From Casp-actino8 sp037147055 (GTDB lineage Bacteria > Actinomycetota > Acidimicrobiia > Acidimicrobiales > Ilumatobacteraceae), in the NCBI GenBank assembly GCA_037147055.1, contig JBAWVW010000002.1, positions 4,813 through 68,812 on the forward strand: a stretch of 64,000 nucleotides of DNA, in the 5' to 3' direction. The notes under the pieces are model-generated. The model saw only the letters and a list, made by a program, of their open reading frames with translations. It had not been told where the DNA came from and did not search any database. Both the position numbers and the translations under genes were made by a program. Positions 34,550-42,517 of this stretch are shown piece by piece (position 1 is the stretch's first letter; each line of letters begins with the position of its first letter).

Positions 34550-35230
34550 TCAGGCCTGAAGTCGATAGCCGAGACCGCGGACTGTCACCACATGACGAGG
34601 GTTAGCGGGATCTTTTTCTACTTTTGTGCGCAGTCGGCGAATGTGCACATCGACCAGGCGACCATCACCAAAATACCCGTAGCCCCATACGTCATCGAGT
34701 AACTGTTCACGACTAAAAACGCGACCGGGATTTTGCGCGAGTTCGCAGAGCAAACGAAACTCAGTTTTCGTGAGATCAAGTTCGGTGTCATCGCGTAGCA
34801 CTTTGCCCTCATCAGGAATAATTTGCAGATCACCAAAGACGAGTTTTGGGTGAGCGGGATGGGCTGGGCGCGCCCGTCGCAGGAGGGCGCGAATGCGCGC
34901 CGACAACTCTTTGGGAGCGAAGGGCTTGGTGAGATAATCATCTGCACCAGCCTCGAGGCCGGCGACAACATCATGAGTGTCAGATCTAGCAGTGACCATA
35001 ACTATCGGCACGTCGCTATGGCGCCGGATCGTTCGACAGAGTTCAAAGCCGTCAATGCCGGGCAGCATGATGTCGATGAGGACGACATCGGCTGGTTGGC
35101 GTAAGAACAAAATGACTGCCTCTTCGCCACTGGCCGCCTCGACAACGGTCCAGCCTTCATCTTCTAAAGCCAATTTGACTGCAGCGCGTATCCGTTCGTC
35201 ATCTTCGACGGCCAAAATTCTGGTTCCCAC
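34550..35230 (-). CDS. mtrA: OmpR-family response regulator MtrA
   Basis: DNA-binding partner of MtrB. The 226-aa protein has a receiver domain with acidic pocket Asp10-Asp11, phospho-acceptor Asp53 (LIDIMLPG), switch Thr80 and Lys102, and a winged-helix effector domain (DLTKTEFRLLCELAQNPGR ... VDVHIRRLRTKVE). The start is GTG at 35230. The assignment to MtrA, rather than another OmpR member, comes from the gene order with mtrB and the GerMN lipoprotein. No clear -10 box was found in the 53-bp gap upstream; an imperfect palindrome around GTTAAC lies there. Confidence 0.9.
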   Translation of the reverse strand: MGTRILAVEDDERIRAAVKLALEDEGWTVVEAASGEEAVILFLRQPADVVLIDIMLPGIDGFELCRTIRRHSDVPIVMVTARSDTHDVVAGLEAGADDYLTKPFAPKELSARIRALLRRARPAHPAHPKLVFGDLQIIPDEGKVLRDDTELDLTKTEFRLLCELAQNPGRVFSREQLLDDVWGYGYFGDGRLVDVHIRRLRTKVEKDPANPRHVVTVRGLGYRLQA

Positions 35231-35283
35231 CCTCTTATCTTGCCTGATGGAAAGGGCCAGCGTTGGTTAACTGGAATTGTTTT

Positions 35284-36081
35284 TTATCTTTGCGGTGCAA
35301 GAATCGCCAAAATACCTTGGTGAATTCCAGGAGCACTCAGCAACGTTTGCTCAGAGCGAATCGGTGCGCCGGAAAAATCAGAGGCGATGGCACCAGCTTC
35401 GGTAGCAATGAGTAAGCCCGCGGCTAGGTCCCAAGGTTGCAGGAACTCTTCGAAGTAGGCGTCAAGTCGACCGTCGGCCACGTAACACAGGTCTGCTGCC
35501 GCCGCTCCACAGCGCCTGATATCTCGAACTTGGGGTATTAATCTCGCGATCAGCTCTCCTTGTTTTTCGCGTCGCCGTGCCGCATAAGAGAATCCCGTAC
35601 CGACGAGTGCCAAGCTGATGTCATGGCATGGTGAGCATTGTAATTTCCGTGCACCAAGCCACGCCCCGTGACCGCGAGCGGCAACAAAGAGTTCGCGTGT
35701 GACGGGCAAATAAACTGCAGCGGCCAAGGTTCCTTCATTGTCGGTGGCAGCTACGGAGACGGCATAACCAGAAAGGTTGTACAGAAAATTGGTAGTGCCA
35801 TCAATGGGATCCACCAACCAAGTGACACCCGACGTGCCAGGTGTCCGAGTTCCTTCTTCACCGAGCACCGAATCATCGGGGCGCATCTGTGAGAGCAGTG
35901 AGACAATGAGTTGTTCACTTGCCTGATCCCACTGGGTGACGACATCGGTGGCCGACGACTTGATTTCAACCGTGCCTGTTCCCGCACTGCGGCCGATGAG
36001 GACGAGATCCCCAGCCTGGCGTGCAATGTTCGCGGCGATGTTCATCAACTCGCGAGGATTGTGCGGCGATACGGAAGTCAT
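35284..36081 (-). CDS. Inositol monophosphatase family protein
   Basis: Magnesium-dependent phosphatase of the SuhB/IMPase family; it can release inositol from inositol phosphate for phosphatidylinositol lipids. The 265-aa product has all metal motifs: GEE, WLVDPIDGTTNF and WDLAAG. Histidinol-phosphate phosphatase (HisN) and CysQ belong to related groups and cannot be ruled out. It lies 6 nt downstream of a small membrane protein gene on the minus strand and upstream of mtrA. Confidence 0.88.
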   Translation of the reverse strand: MTSVSPHNPRELMNIAANIARQAGDLVLIGRSAGTGTVEIKSSATDVVTQWDQASEQLIVSLLSQMRPDDSVLGEEGTRTPGTSGVTWLVDPIDGTTNFLYNLSGYAVSVAATDNEGTLAAAVYLPVTRELFVAARGHGAWLGARKLQCSPCHDISLALVGTGFSYAARRREKQGELIARLIPQVRDIRRCGAAAADLCYVADGRLDAYFEEFLQPWDLAAGLLIATEAGAIASDFSGAPIRSEQTLLSAPGIHQGILAILAPQR

Positions 36082-36087
36082 AGTTGG

Positions 36088-36369
36088 TTAGGTGCGATCT
36101 GAGATGTCGCGCCACTCACCGAGTGCCCGCAACACAAGTACGGCAACAATAGACGTACCGCCCGAGGTGAGGATTGCGCCGATCAGCAGTCCGAGTCCGC
36201 TAGGTACTGAACTTTGCCCGTCGTATTGAATGTCAACGAGGGCGTAGCCGATTAATGAGCCCGCTAAACCAGCAAAAATAATTGAGGCAAATGCCACCGA
36301 GCGGGCACGCCGTGATGGCAGGGCTGAGAGTGGGCGTTCGTCGGGCACTCCAATATCGTAGGCTCGCAA
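36088..36369 (-). CDS. Small membrane protein
   Basis: I do not recognise this 93-aa protein. It has two hydrophobic segments (about 24-46 and 57-80) separated by a short polar loop, with charged ends. The apparent start is TTG at 36369, only 1 bp from the GTG of the divergent Ppm1 gene, so its promoter must lie inside ppm1 or the true start is further in (for instance the GTG at codon 8). It precedes the IMPase gene by 6 nt. Confidence 0.6.
   Translation of the reverse strand: MRAYDIGVPDERPLSALPSRRARSVAFASIIFAGLAGSLIGYALVDIQYDGQSSVPSGLGLLIGAILTSGGTSIVAVLVLRALGEWRDISDRT
36359..36364 (+). promoter_or_regulatory. Putative -10 box of the Ppm1-like gene
   Basis: TAGGCT lies 6 nt before the GTG at 36371, identical in sequence and spacing to the box before pfkA. 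It falls inside the first codons of the divergent small membrane protein gene. Confidence 0.5.
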
Positions 36370-36370
36370 T

Positions 36371-37135
36371 GTGAGTCAAGGTTTGTTTACCCGCCAAATA
36401 GTCGTGGTGATTCCTACTTATAACGAGGCTGGAAACATCGAGAGAGTGCTGAACGAGGTGCGTGCTGCTCTCCCGCGAGCCAGATTATTGGTCGTTGATG
36501 ACAACAGTCCTGACGGCACAGGTGACATTGTCGAGCGCTATCAGGACTCCCATCAGACAGATGGTCTGGGAGAAGTTCTTGTTTTGCGTCGCGCTGGCAA
36601 GACCGGTTTAGGGGCTGCTTATCGTGCGGGATTTACGACGGCCTTGTCCATGGGTGCAGAGATCTGTGTACAGATGGACGCTGATATGTCTCATGATCCG
36701 ATCTACCTACCAGCGATTGTCTCGGCCGTCGAGATGGGTGCTGACGTCTCTTTAGGAAGTCGCTACACGCCGGGTGGTCTGATCGAGAATTGGCCTCCTT
36801 TACGGCGTTTTCTTTCACGTTGGGGGAATCGATTTGCGGCAGGCATGTTAGGTCTGGCGATCAATGACGCCACCAGTGGATACCGCGCCTATTCGGCCTC
36901 AATTTTGCAGAGGATGGATTTTTCCACGGTGCAAGCCGAGGGTTACGGATTTCAAATCGAGATGTCTCATCGCGCTGTGCGCTGTGGTGCGCGGATCATC
37001 GAAGTCCCCATCCTGTTTACGGATCGCATTATCGGTGAATCAAAACTTAATCACCACATTATTGGTGAGGCCTTCACGCTTGTCACGCAGTTGTGCTTCA
37101 GGGATCGACTTTGGCACCGCCGTCGACGTCGGTGA
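36371..37135 (+). CDS. ppm1: Polyprenol monophosphomannose synthase
   Basis: GT2 glycosyltransferase that moves mannose from GDP-mannose to polyprenol phosphate, the donor for outer mannosylation of lipoglycans and proteins. The 254-aa protein has VVVIPTYNEAGNI, VVDDNSPDGTGD, the metal-binding DAD in QMDADMSHDP, GSRYTPGG and the basic C-terminus of DPM1-like enzymes. There is no fused apolipoprotein N-acyltransferase domain as in M. tuberculosis. GTG start. dinB begins at a GTGA overlap with its stop. Confidence 0.9.
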   Translation: MSQGLFTRQIVVVIPTYNEAGNIERVLNEVRAALPRARLLVVDDNSPDGTGDIVERYQDSHQTDGLGEVLVLRRAGKTGLGAAYRAGFTTALSMGAEICVQMDADMSHDPIYLPAIVSAVEMGADVSLGSRYTPGGLIENWPPLRRFLSRWGNRFAAGMLGLAINDATSGYRAYSASILQRMDFSTVQAEGYGFQIEMSHRAVRCGARIIEVPILFTDRIIGESKLNHHIIGEAFTLVTQLCFRDRLWHRRRRR

Positions 37136-38454
37136 TACCTGCAGTGGACCGCTCGCCATCTTCAACTCGAACCATTCTTCACGTCGATATGGATGCATTT
37201 TTTGTTTCCGTGGAAATGCGTCGGCATCCAGAACTAGCCGGTCGGCCAGTCGTCGTCGGTGGTTCGGGGGACCGGGGTGTGGTCGCCGCGGCAAATTACG
37301 AAGCGCGTCGTTACGGCGTTTTCTCTGCCATGGCTTCCTCGAAAGCCCGTCGACTGTGTCCTGGTGCGGTCTTTCTCCCTGGTGACTATGCAGAATATTC
37401 ATCGGTCAGCACTCAAGTGCATGAAATTTTCGCTCGGTATACCCCATTCATTGAGCCGATAGGCCTTGATGAGGCGTTTCTCGATGTGACGGGCTCACTC
37501 AATCTTTTTGGTGATGGCACTGCGACTGGTTGGAAAATCAAGCAACAGATTGCCGATGAACTTCATCTTGCCTGCGCCGTAGGAGTTGCCAGTTCAAAGT
37601 TCATAGCCAAGTTGGCCTCAAAAAAAGCCAAGCCAATACCTACGGCATCGGGGATAGAAACCGGTCATGGAGTGTTGTGTATCAGGCCTGGCAGGGAATT
37701 GGAATTTTTGCATCCTCTTCCAGTCAAATCGTTATGGGGTGTCGGTCCAGCAACCTTGGCAAAACTTGAACGTCTGGGAATTAGTGTGGTCGGAGATTTG
37801 ATCACACTTGGGGCAGACAATTTGGAACATGCTCTGGGAAAGTCCAATGGCAACCATTTGTTTGCTTTGGCTCAGGGGATTGATGAGCGACCCGTACAAG
37901 GTGGGCGAGATGTTAAATCGATGAGCCATGAAGAGACTTTCTCGCATGACATCACCGATCGCGATGGTATGCGTCGTGAAGTAGTGCGACTAGCAGATGC
38001 TGTTGCTAGTCGTTTGCGAGCTCATGGATGCGCAGCGCGTACTTTGACTTTGAAGATCCGTTACGCCAACTTTGAAACGATCACTCGTTCAACCACGCCG
38101 GGGTCACCCCTGTCATCTGCTCCAGGGATGGTCAAGGCCTTGGAACCAATGTTGGAACTCATTGATCCCACTGTCGGAGTGCGCTTGATCGGGTTTAGCG
38201 TGAGTGGTTTGGTTGAACCCGTGGAACAACTTTCACTACTCGGGTTTGATTCTCTCGCTCAAGAGAGCGAATCGGGCGGGGGTCAGACAGTTGCTGACAT
38301 AGATGGACACTGGAGCTCAGCGAGTGCTGCGATTGATGAGATACGAAAAAAGTTTGGGCGCGACGCGATCAACCCAGCCAGTTCGCTGACGCGACCCGAC
38401 AGACGTGAACTAGGTCAATCTCCGTGGGGACCGAACGCGAATGATGCGAAATGA
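37132..38454 (+). CDS. dinB: DNA polymerase IV
   Basis: Y-family translesion polymerase. The 440-aa product has catalytic carboxylates Asp19 (HVDMDAFF) and the LDEAF motif, the YEARRYGVFSAM finger segment, helix-hairpin-helix WGVGPATLAKLERLG, and a little-finger domain. QLSLLGF near residue 375 could be a beta-clamp binding motif. The GTG at 37132 overlaps the ppm1 stop (GTGA); the frame is open upstream inside ppm1. The steric-gate position (FF after DMDA) is intact. Confidence 0.93.
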   Translation: MIPAVDRSPSSTRTILHVDMDAFFVSVEMRRHPELAGRPVVVGGSGDRGVVAAANYEARRYGVFSAMASSKARRLCPGAVFLPGDYAEYSSVSTQVHEIFARYTPFIEPIGLDEAFLDVTGSLNLFGDGTATGWKIKQQIADELHLACAVGVASSKFIAKLASKKAKPIPTASGIETGHGVLCIRPGRELEFLHPLPVKSLWGVGPATLAKLERLGISVVGDLITLGADNLEHALGKSNGNHLFALAQGIDERPVQGGRDVKSMSHEETFSHDITDRDGMRREVVRLADAVASRLRAHGCAARTLTLKIRYANFETITRSTTPGSPLSSAPGMVKALEPMLELIDPTVGVRLIGFSVSGLVEPVEQLSLLGFDSLAQESESGGGQTVADIDGHWSSASAAIDEIRKKFGRDAINPASSLTRPDRRELGQSPWGPNANDAK

Positions 38455-38464
38455 TTGCTCATGC

Positions 38465-38493
38465 TTGGATTTCAGGTGACAGGGCTGTAAGAC
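38465..38493 (+). promoter_or_regulatory. Possible promoter of the DUF3040 gene
   Basis: TTGGAT (38465-38470) and TAAGAC (38488-38493) are 17 nt apart in the 82-bp gap after dinB. Each matches the consensus at about half its bases. Confidence 0.25.
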
Positions 38494-38536
38494 TGTGAGC
38501 GAGAAGATATTTCAGCAATATCCAGGAGGTGAAGCC

Positions 38537-38872
38537 ATGTCTCTGTCAGATGATGAACAGCGAATACTGCGACAAATTGAACAAGAACTACAAAATGACT
38601 CGAAGTTTGCACAAGCCGTGTCTCCTTCCGGTTTGTACTCACACTCTGCGCGTACGGTTCGCCGCGCGATCTTCGGTTTGGTTGTCGGCCTTGTGCTTCT
38701 CGTTGCTCTATTACAGGTGCACTTCATGGCAGCCTTTGCGGCCTTTGTCGCAATGTTGGCGCTTTTAGTCATTATTGAACGCAATGCGCGGGCAATGGGT
38801 AAAGCGGGACTCCAAGATGTTGCAGGGGCGATTCGCAAAGCGCGAGCATCTGCCGGCCGTCGACTTCCTTAG
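38537..38872 (+). CDS. DUF3040 membrane protein
   Basis: The 111-aa product begins SLSDDEQRILRQIEQEL, the conserved start of DUF3040 proteins, and has two hydrophobic segments (about 45-62 and 66-82). These proteins lie beside dinB or mraZ in many actinobacteria; their role is unknown. The ATG at 38537 is chosen because AGGAGGTGA at 38524-38532 is a near-perfect ribosome site for it; a GTG at 38495 is in frame but lacks one. Confidence 0.88.
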   Translation: MSLSDDEQRILRQIEQELQNDSKFAQAVSPSGLYSHSARTVRRAIFGLVVGLVLLVALLQVHFMAAFAAFVAMLALLVIIERNARAMGKAGLQDVAGAIRKARASAGRRLP

Positions 38873-38904
38873 ACCTGACGTCGAATAGTTGTCCCGAGCA
38901 AACT

Positions 38905-39795
38905 GTGTCACCGCAATTAGACACCGTCGTAGTTCAGGAAAAAATCCCAGCGATTTTGGCTGTCGACATTGGGGGAACCAAGTTGGCGACGGCAGTCGTT
39001 GACCTTGATGGAAAAATAATTCTGCGTGACCGAGTGCCGACACCAGCGCGTGACCCTTGGACGACTTTGGCTAACCTCATCAAAAGAGTTCAGGCTTCAA
39101 TGTCAGATGTCGAGTTAGTGGCTTGCGGTGTGGCCTGTGGCGGTCCGATGTCGCTCAATGGCGAACACGTGTCACCGTTACATATTCTCTCCTGGCGTGA
39201 CTTTGAGTTGCGCTCAATGGTGGCCGAGCTCACTGGTCTAGCGACCTTCGTTGATAACGATGCCAAAGCATTGGCCCTGTCTGAGGGTTGGCTGGGGGCA
39301 GCTGCGCACTTAAAAAACTTCATGGCCGTGGTTGTAGGCACCGGGGTGGGTGCGGGCTTAGTGCTTGATCGACAACTTCGCGATGGGCGTCAAGGCAATG
39401 CTGGACATATTGGGCACATGATTGTTGAACCTGAAGGGAAACCCTGTCTGTGCGGCGGTTTCGGCTGTCTGGAGGCCTATATCTCTGGTCCCGCCATTCA
39501 TGCACAGACTGGTCGCCACGCAATGTATGCGCCCAGCAATGTTGTGGAACGGAGTGGACAACTCTTAGGTCGTGCGTGCGCCGGGGTTGCCGCGGTGGCA
39601 GATGTTTCGCGAGTTGTCGTGGGAGGCAGCGTGGCTCTTGGGTGGGGGATGCCATTTTTTCAAGCAGCCAATGCCGAGTTCACCTTACGATCCAAACTCT
39701 CCTTCACAAAGGAGATAGATATTGTCCCAGTGGGACTCGGCGAGAGTTCTGCTTTGATTGGGGCCGCAGCGATAGCGCTACATAAGATGGGCTAA
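38905..39795 (+). CDS. ROK-family sugar kinase or regulator-like protein
   Basis: The 296-aa protein has the ROK phosphate loop (VDIGGTKLATAVVD), sugar-binding FVDNDAKAL, GHIGHMIV with catalytic residues, and zinc ligands CLCGGFGCLE. There is no N-terminal DNA-binding domain, so it is a kinase rather than a repressor. It differs from the glucokinase at 27879 and may use another hexose, N-acetylmannosamine or N-acetylglucosamine. GTG start with no clear ribosome site. Confidence 0.83.
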   Translation: MSPQLDTVVVQEKIPAILAVDIGGTKLATAVVDLDGKIILRDRVPTPARDPWTTLANLIKRVQASMSDVELVACGVACGGPMSLNGEHVSPLHILSWRDFELRSMVAELTGLATFVDNDAKALALSEGWLGAAAHLKNFMAVVVGTGVGAGLVLDRQLRDGRQGNAGHIGHMIVEPEGKPCLCGGFGCLEAYISGPAIHAQTGRHAMYAPSNVVERSGQLLGRACAGVAAVADVSRVVVGGSVALGWGMPFFQAANAEFTLRSKLSFTKEIDIVPVGLGESSALIGAAAIALHKMG

Positions 39796-39811
39796 TCCAG
39801 AGGATCGCGAC

Positions 39812-39817
39812 TAGGTT
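39812..39817 (+). promoter_or_regulatory. Putative -10 box of the acyl-CoA dehydrogenase gene
   Basis: TAGGTT lies 7 nt before the ATG at 39825, with no Shine-Dalgarno between. It fits the leaderless pattern. Confidence 0.45.
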
Positions 39818-39824
39818 CTGACCT

Positions 39825-41039
39825 ATGCATCCGATGTACGACGCCGAAGTTGAGATATTTCGAAGCCAAGTTAAATCATTTTTGAAGGCCAATCTTTCTG
39901 ATGATTGGCAGGGCATCGGTACTTTGCCCGCAAATGAAGCCCAAGCGTGGGTTACTGAGTGGCGAAAAATCTTGTATCACCAACGATATTTGGCACCTGG
40001 TTGGCCAGCTGTCTACGGCGGTGGAGGGATGTCGGCACTTGAGCAGGTGATTTTGGCAGAAGAGTTCGCCAAGGCGGGCGTTCCCACTGGTGGAAGCAAC
40101 GATGCTTTTGGTATCACAATGCTTGGCAACACTTTGCTGGCATGGGGAACAGACGAACAAAAAGCGTATTACTTGCCACGTATCTTGTCTAACGAAGATG
40201 TCTGGTGTCAGGGTTACAGCGAACCCAACGCTGGAAGCGATTTAGGAAGTTTGGGGCTACGAGCCACTCTTGACGGGGACCAGTGGATTCTTAATGGTCA
40301 GAAGATTTGGACATCGGCGGGGCATTTGGCTGATCATATTTTTACCTTGGCGCGCACCGATCCTGATAGTCCAAAACATAAGGGGATCTCGTTTCTTCTT
40401 GTTGATATGCGTCAACCAGGAATTGAAGTTCGTCCCATCAAAATGATCAACGGTGATAGCGAATTTAATGAGGTGTTCTATACCGACGCAGTGTGTCCAA
40501 AAGAAAATGTCATCGGTGGACTGAATAACGGTTGGGCAGTCGCGATGACGTTGTTGGGATACGAACGTGGGGAAGGCGCGGCGACGGTGCCGGTTCGTTT
40601 CCAGGCGGAACTTGACCGACTATTACTTTTAGCCAAAGAATACGGCGTTGACCAAGATCCGCGTATGCGCCAGAAGTTGGCATGGGCCTATTCGAAGGTG
40701 CAAATTATGCGCTATCTCGGTCTTCGTACGTTGACTAAGTTTTTGCAGGGCGGTCACCCGGGTCCCGATGGTGGAATCTTTAAGCGCTATTGGAGCGAAT
40801 ATCATCAGGCGGTAACGGAGATATCTCTGGAAATTCTTGGTGCAGATGCGATGTGCCCTGAGGGACGTCAACCATTGAATGCTTTCCAACCCGATGACCG
40901 TAGTGCTCCGAATTCGAGTGCAAGCTGGACAGGTGCATTTCTCAACGCCAGGGCGGGAACTATTTATGCAGGATCCTCGCAAGTTCAGTCGAATATCATT
41001 GGTGAAATGGTGCTTGGACTTCCCAAAGAACCACGTTAG
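39825..41039 (+). CDS. Acyl-CoA dehydrogenase family protein
   Basis: FAD enzyme that makes the alpha-beta double bond in an acyl-CoA. The 404-aa product has the family's N-terminal helical domain, the FAD/substrate segment QGYSEPNAGSDLGSL, the LNGQKIWTSAGHLADH region, and the C-terminal RAGTIYAGSSQVQSNIIGEMVLG motif. It resembles actinobacterial FadE-type enzymes that may act on unusual substrates such as steroid side chains; the substrate cannot be told. A small gene follows after 2 nt. Confidence 0.9.
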   Translation: MHPMYDAEVEIFRSQVKSFLKANLSDDWQGIGTLPANEAQAWVTEWRKILYHQRYLAPGWPAVYGGGGMSALEQVILAEEFAKAGVPTGGSNDAFGITMLGNTLLAWGTDEQKAYYLPRILSNEDVWCQGYSEPNAGSDLGSLGLRATLDGDQWILNGQKIWTSAGHLADHIFTLARTDPDSPKHKGISFLLVDMRQPGIEVRPIKMINGDSEFNEVFYTDAVCPKENVIGGLNNGWAVAMTLLGYERGEGAATVPVRFQAELDRLLLLAKEYGVDQDPRMRQKLAWAYSKVQIMRYLGLRTLTKFLQGGHPGPDGGIFKRYWSEYHQAVTEISLEILGADAMCPEGRQPLNAFQPDDRSAPNSSASWTGAFLNARAGTIYAGSSQVQSNIIGEMVLGLPKEPR

Positions 41040-41041
41040 CT

Positions 41042-41308
41042 ATGACTATTTTCCGTCGCACGCACAGCATGATCATGATCATTGGCGGACTCATGCTGCG
41101 CCCACATTTTTGGCCAATTGCGCTACGCGTCGGCGCTCGGATGATTCCACAGAAATGGTGGACTCGTCGGCCGTATCTACCTGTTCCCCGAAAGGACTAC
41201 CTCAAGTTTCGTCTTGAGACCCAATACGGTGGTCATGCGCCGGTGGCCAATCTGCCCGATGTGCTGAGGTATTTGCGCTGGGTGCGCGAATGGGATGCGC
41301 AATCGTGA
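41042..41308 (+). CDS. Small hypothetical protein after acyl-CoA dehydrogenase
   Basis: I do not recognise this 88-aa product. It starts with a hydrophobic stretch between charged residues (about 8-22), continues basic and Trp-rich, and ends VANLPDVLRYLRWVREWD. Its start is 2 nt after the preceding stop, so it is probably translated from the same message. The composition looks coding, but no motif is visible. Confidence 0.6.
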   Translation: MTIFRRTHSMIMIIGGLMLRPHFWPIALRVGARMIPQKWWTRRPYLPVPRKDYLKFRLETQYGGHAPVANLPDVLRYLRWVREWDAQS

Positions 41309-41348
41309 ATCTTTTCTGCTTGATCGCTCGCCAGGTTTTTGAGTTCTG

Positions 41349-41843
41349 ATGCACAGCGCCCTCGTCCTCAACGCGACATATGAGCCGCTGAGCGTGGTGT
41401 CCTCGCGTCGCGCAATTTGTTTAGTCCTGGGGGATAAGGCCGATCTCATTGAGCATGATGAAAGTTTTCTTCGTTCGGAGCGCTTGTCTTTGCCAAATCC
41501 GTCGGTCATTCGTCTGCGCTATGTCGTCAAGGTGCCGTATCACCGTCGTACCTCGTTATCGCGGCGCGCGGTTTTTGCTCGCGATGACAATCGCTGTCAG
41601 TACTGCGCTGGAATAGCCGACTCTCTTGACCATGTCATGCCCCGTTCGCGAGGAGGTTTGCATATTTGGGAAAACGTGGTTGCTGCGTGTCGCAAGTGCA
41701 ATCTTGGAAAGCGAGATCGAACTCCCGATGAGGCGGGAATGAAATTGGCGAAAATACCCTTGATTCCAAAAGAATTAGCATGGGTGACAGTTGCTGCGGG
41801 GAGCGTGCCTGATCTTTGGAAACCGTATCTGGCGCAGTTATGA
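41349..41843 (+). CDS. HNH endonuclease family protein
   Basis: The 164-aa protein has a complete HNH module in its C-terminal half: CQYC, then DHVMPRSRGG and ENVVAACRKCN, where the two CxxC pairs bind zinc. The N-terminal half (LVLNATYEPLSVVSSRRAICLVL) is typical of a chromosomal actinobacterial HNH group of unknown role, not of a phage homing enzyme. It overlaps the lipoate-ligase-like gene by ATGA. Confidence 0.87.
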   Translation: MHSALVLNATYEPLSVVSSRRAICLVLGDKADLIEHDESFLRSERLSLPNPSVIRLRYVVKVPYHRRTSLSRRAVFARDDNRCQYCAGIADSLDHVMPRSRGGLHIWENVVAACRKCNLGKRDRTPDEAGMKLAKIPLIPKELAWVTVAAGSVPDLWKPYLAQL

Positions 41844-42517
41844 CTGGAATTGTGACTGAAATCGTCACTGGGTTAGCGACGGACTTTCACGCTCGCTCGT
41901 TGCCGAGTGAACTTCATCCTCACATCTGGTGGTTCACACCGACACAATCGGCCTTGGTCTTGGGATCAACCCAAGATCTCTCAGTAGTCAATTCAACGGA
42001 ATGTCTCAAACGTGACATTGAAATAGTGAAGCGCCGCAGTGGTGGTGGAGTGGTGCTCCTCTCGAGCGAGACAACAGTGTGGATTGACGTGCTGTTGCCG
42101 ACCACACATGAACTATCAGTCAGCGATATTGGTCAAGCCCCGTTATGGTTAGGAAAGTTGTTTCACAAAGAACTTGGTGACCTTGGCGTCGCTGATCTGA
42201 TTCTTCATGAAACAGCGATGGAGAAATCTCTTTGGTCAACACTTATTTGTTTTGCTGGCCGGGGTCCAGGAGAAGTATTCACTAGCAGCGGACGAAAAGT
42301 CGTTGGTATCAGTCAGCGGAGAACTCGCGAATGGGTTCGCTTTCAAATCGTGGTATCGCTTGCGTGGAGACCCGATATTTTGTTGGCGATACTCAACGCA
42401 CCGAAACCAACTACTGATGAAATTTCAGAGTGTGGTAGCAACATCGAGATTGATGCTCGTGTCGTGGGGCAAACACTGTTCAACGCACTCGAGGGGACTC
42501 TCAGCATTAAGGGATAG
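41840..42517 (+). CDS. Lipoate-protein ligase A family protein
   Basis: Member of the biotin/lipoate ligase superfamily; expected to attach or transfer lipoate or an octanoyl group. The 225-aa product has the RRSGGGVVLL motif of the lipoyl-AMP site and GRKVVGISQRRTREWVRFQ, with the Lys expected in this fold. It is shorter than E. coli LplA and lacks its C-terminal accessory domain, as in many actinobacterial homologues. The ATG overlaps the HNH stop. Its end overlaps the convergent peptidase gene by 11 nt. Confidence 0.82.
   Translation: MTGIVTEIVTGLATDFHARSLPSELHPHIWWFTPTQSALVLGSTQDLSVVNSTECLKRDIEIVKRRSGGGVVLLSSETTVWIDVLLPTTHELSVSDIGQAPLWLGKLFHKELGDLGVADLILHETAMEKSLWSTLICFAGRGPGEVFTSSGRKVVGISQRRTREWVRFQIVVSLAWRPDILLAILNAPKPTTDEISECGSNIEIDARVVGQTLFNALEGTLSIKG

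Noticed and set aside
41349..41843. HNH nuclease as a homing endonuclease or defence gene
   Set aside because: It is a short chromosomal HNH type in an ordinary gene row, ATGA-coupled to a metabolic gene, with no intron, intein or defence neighbours.
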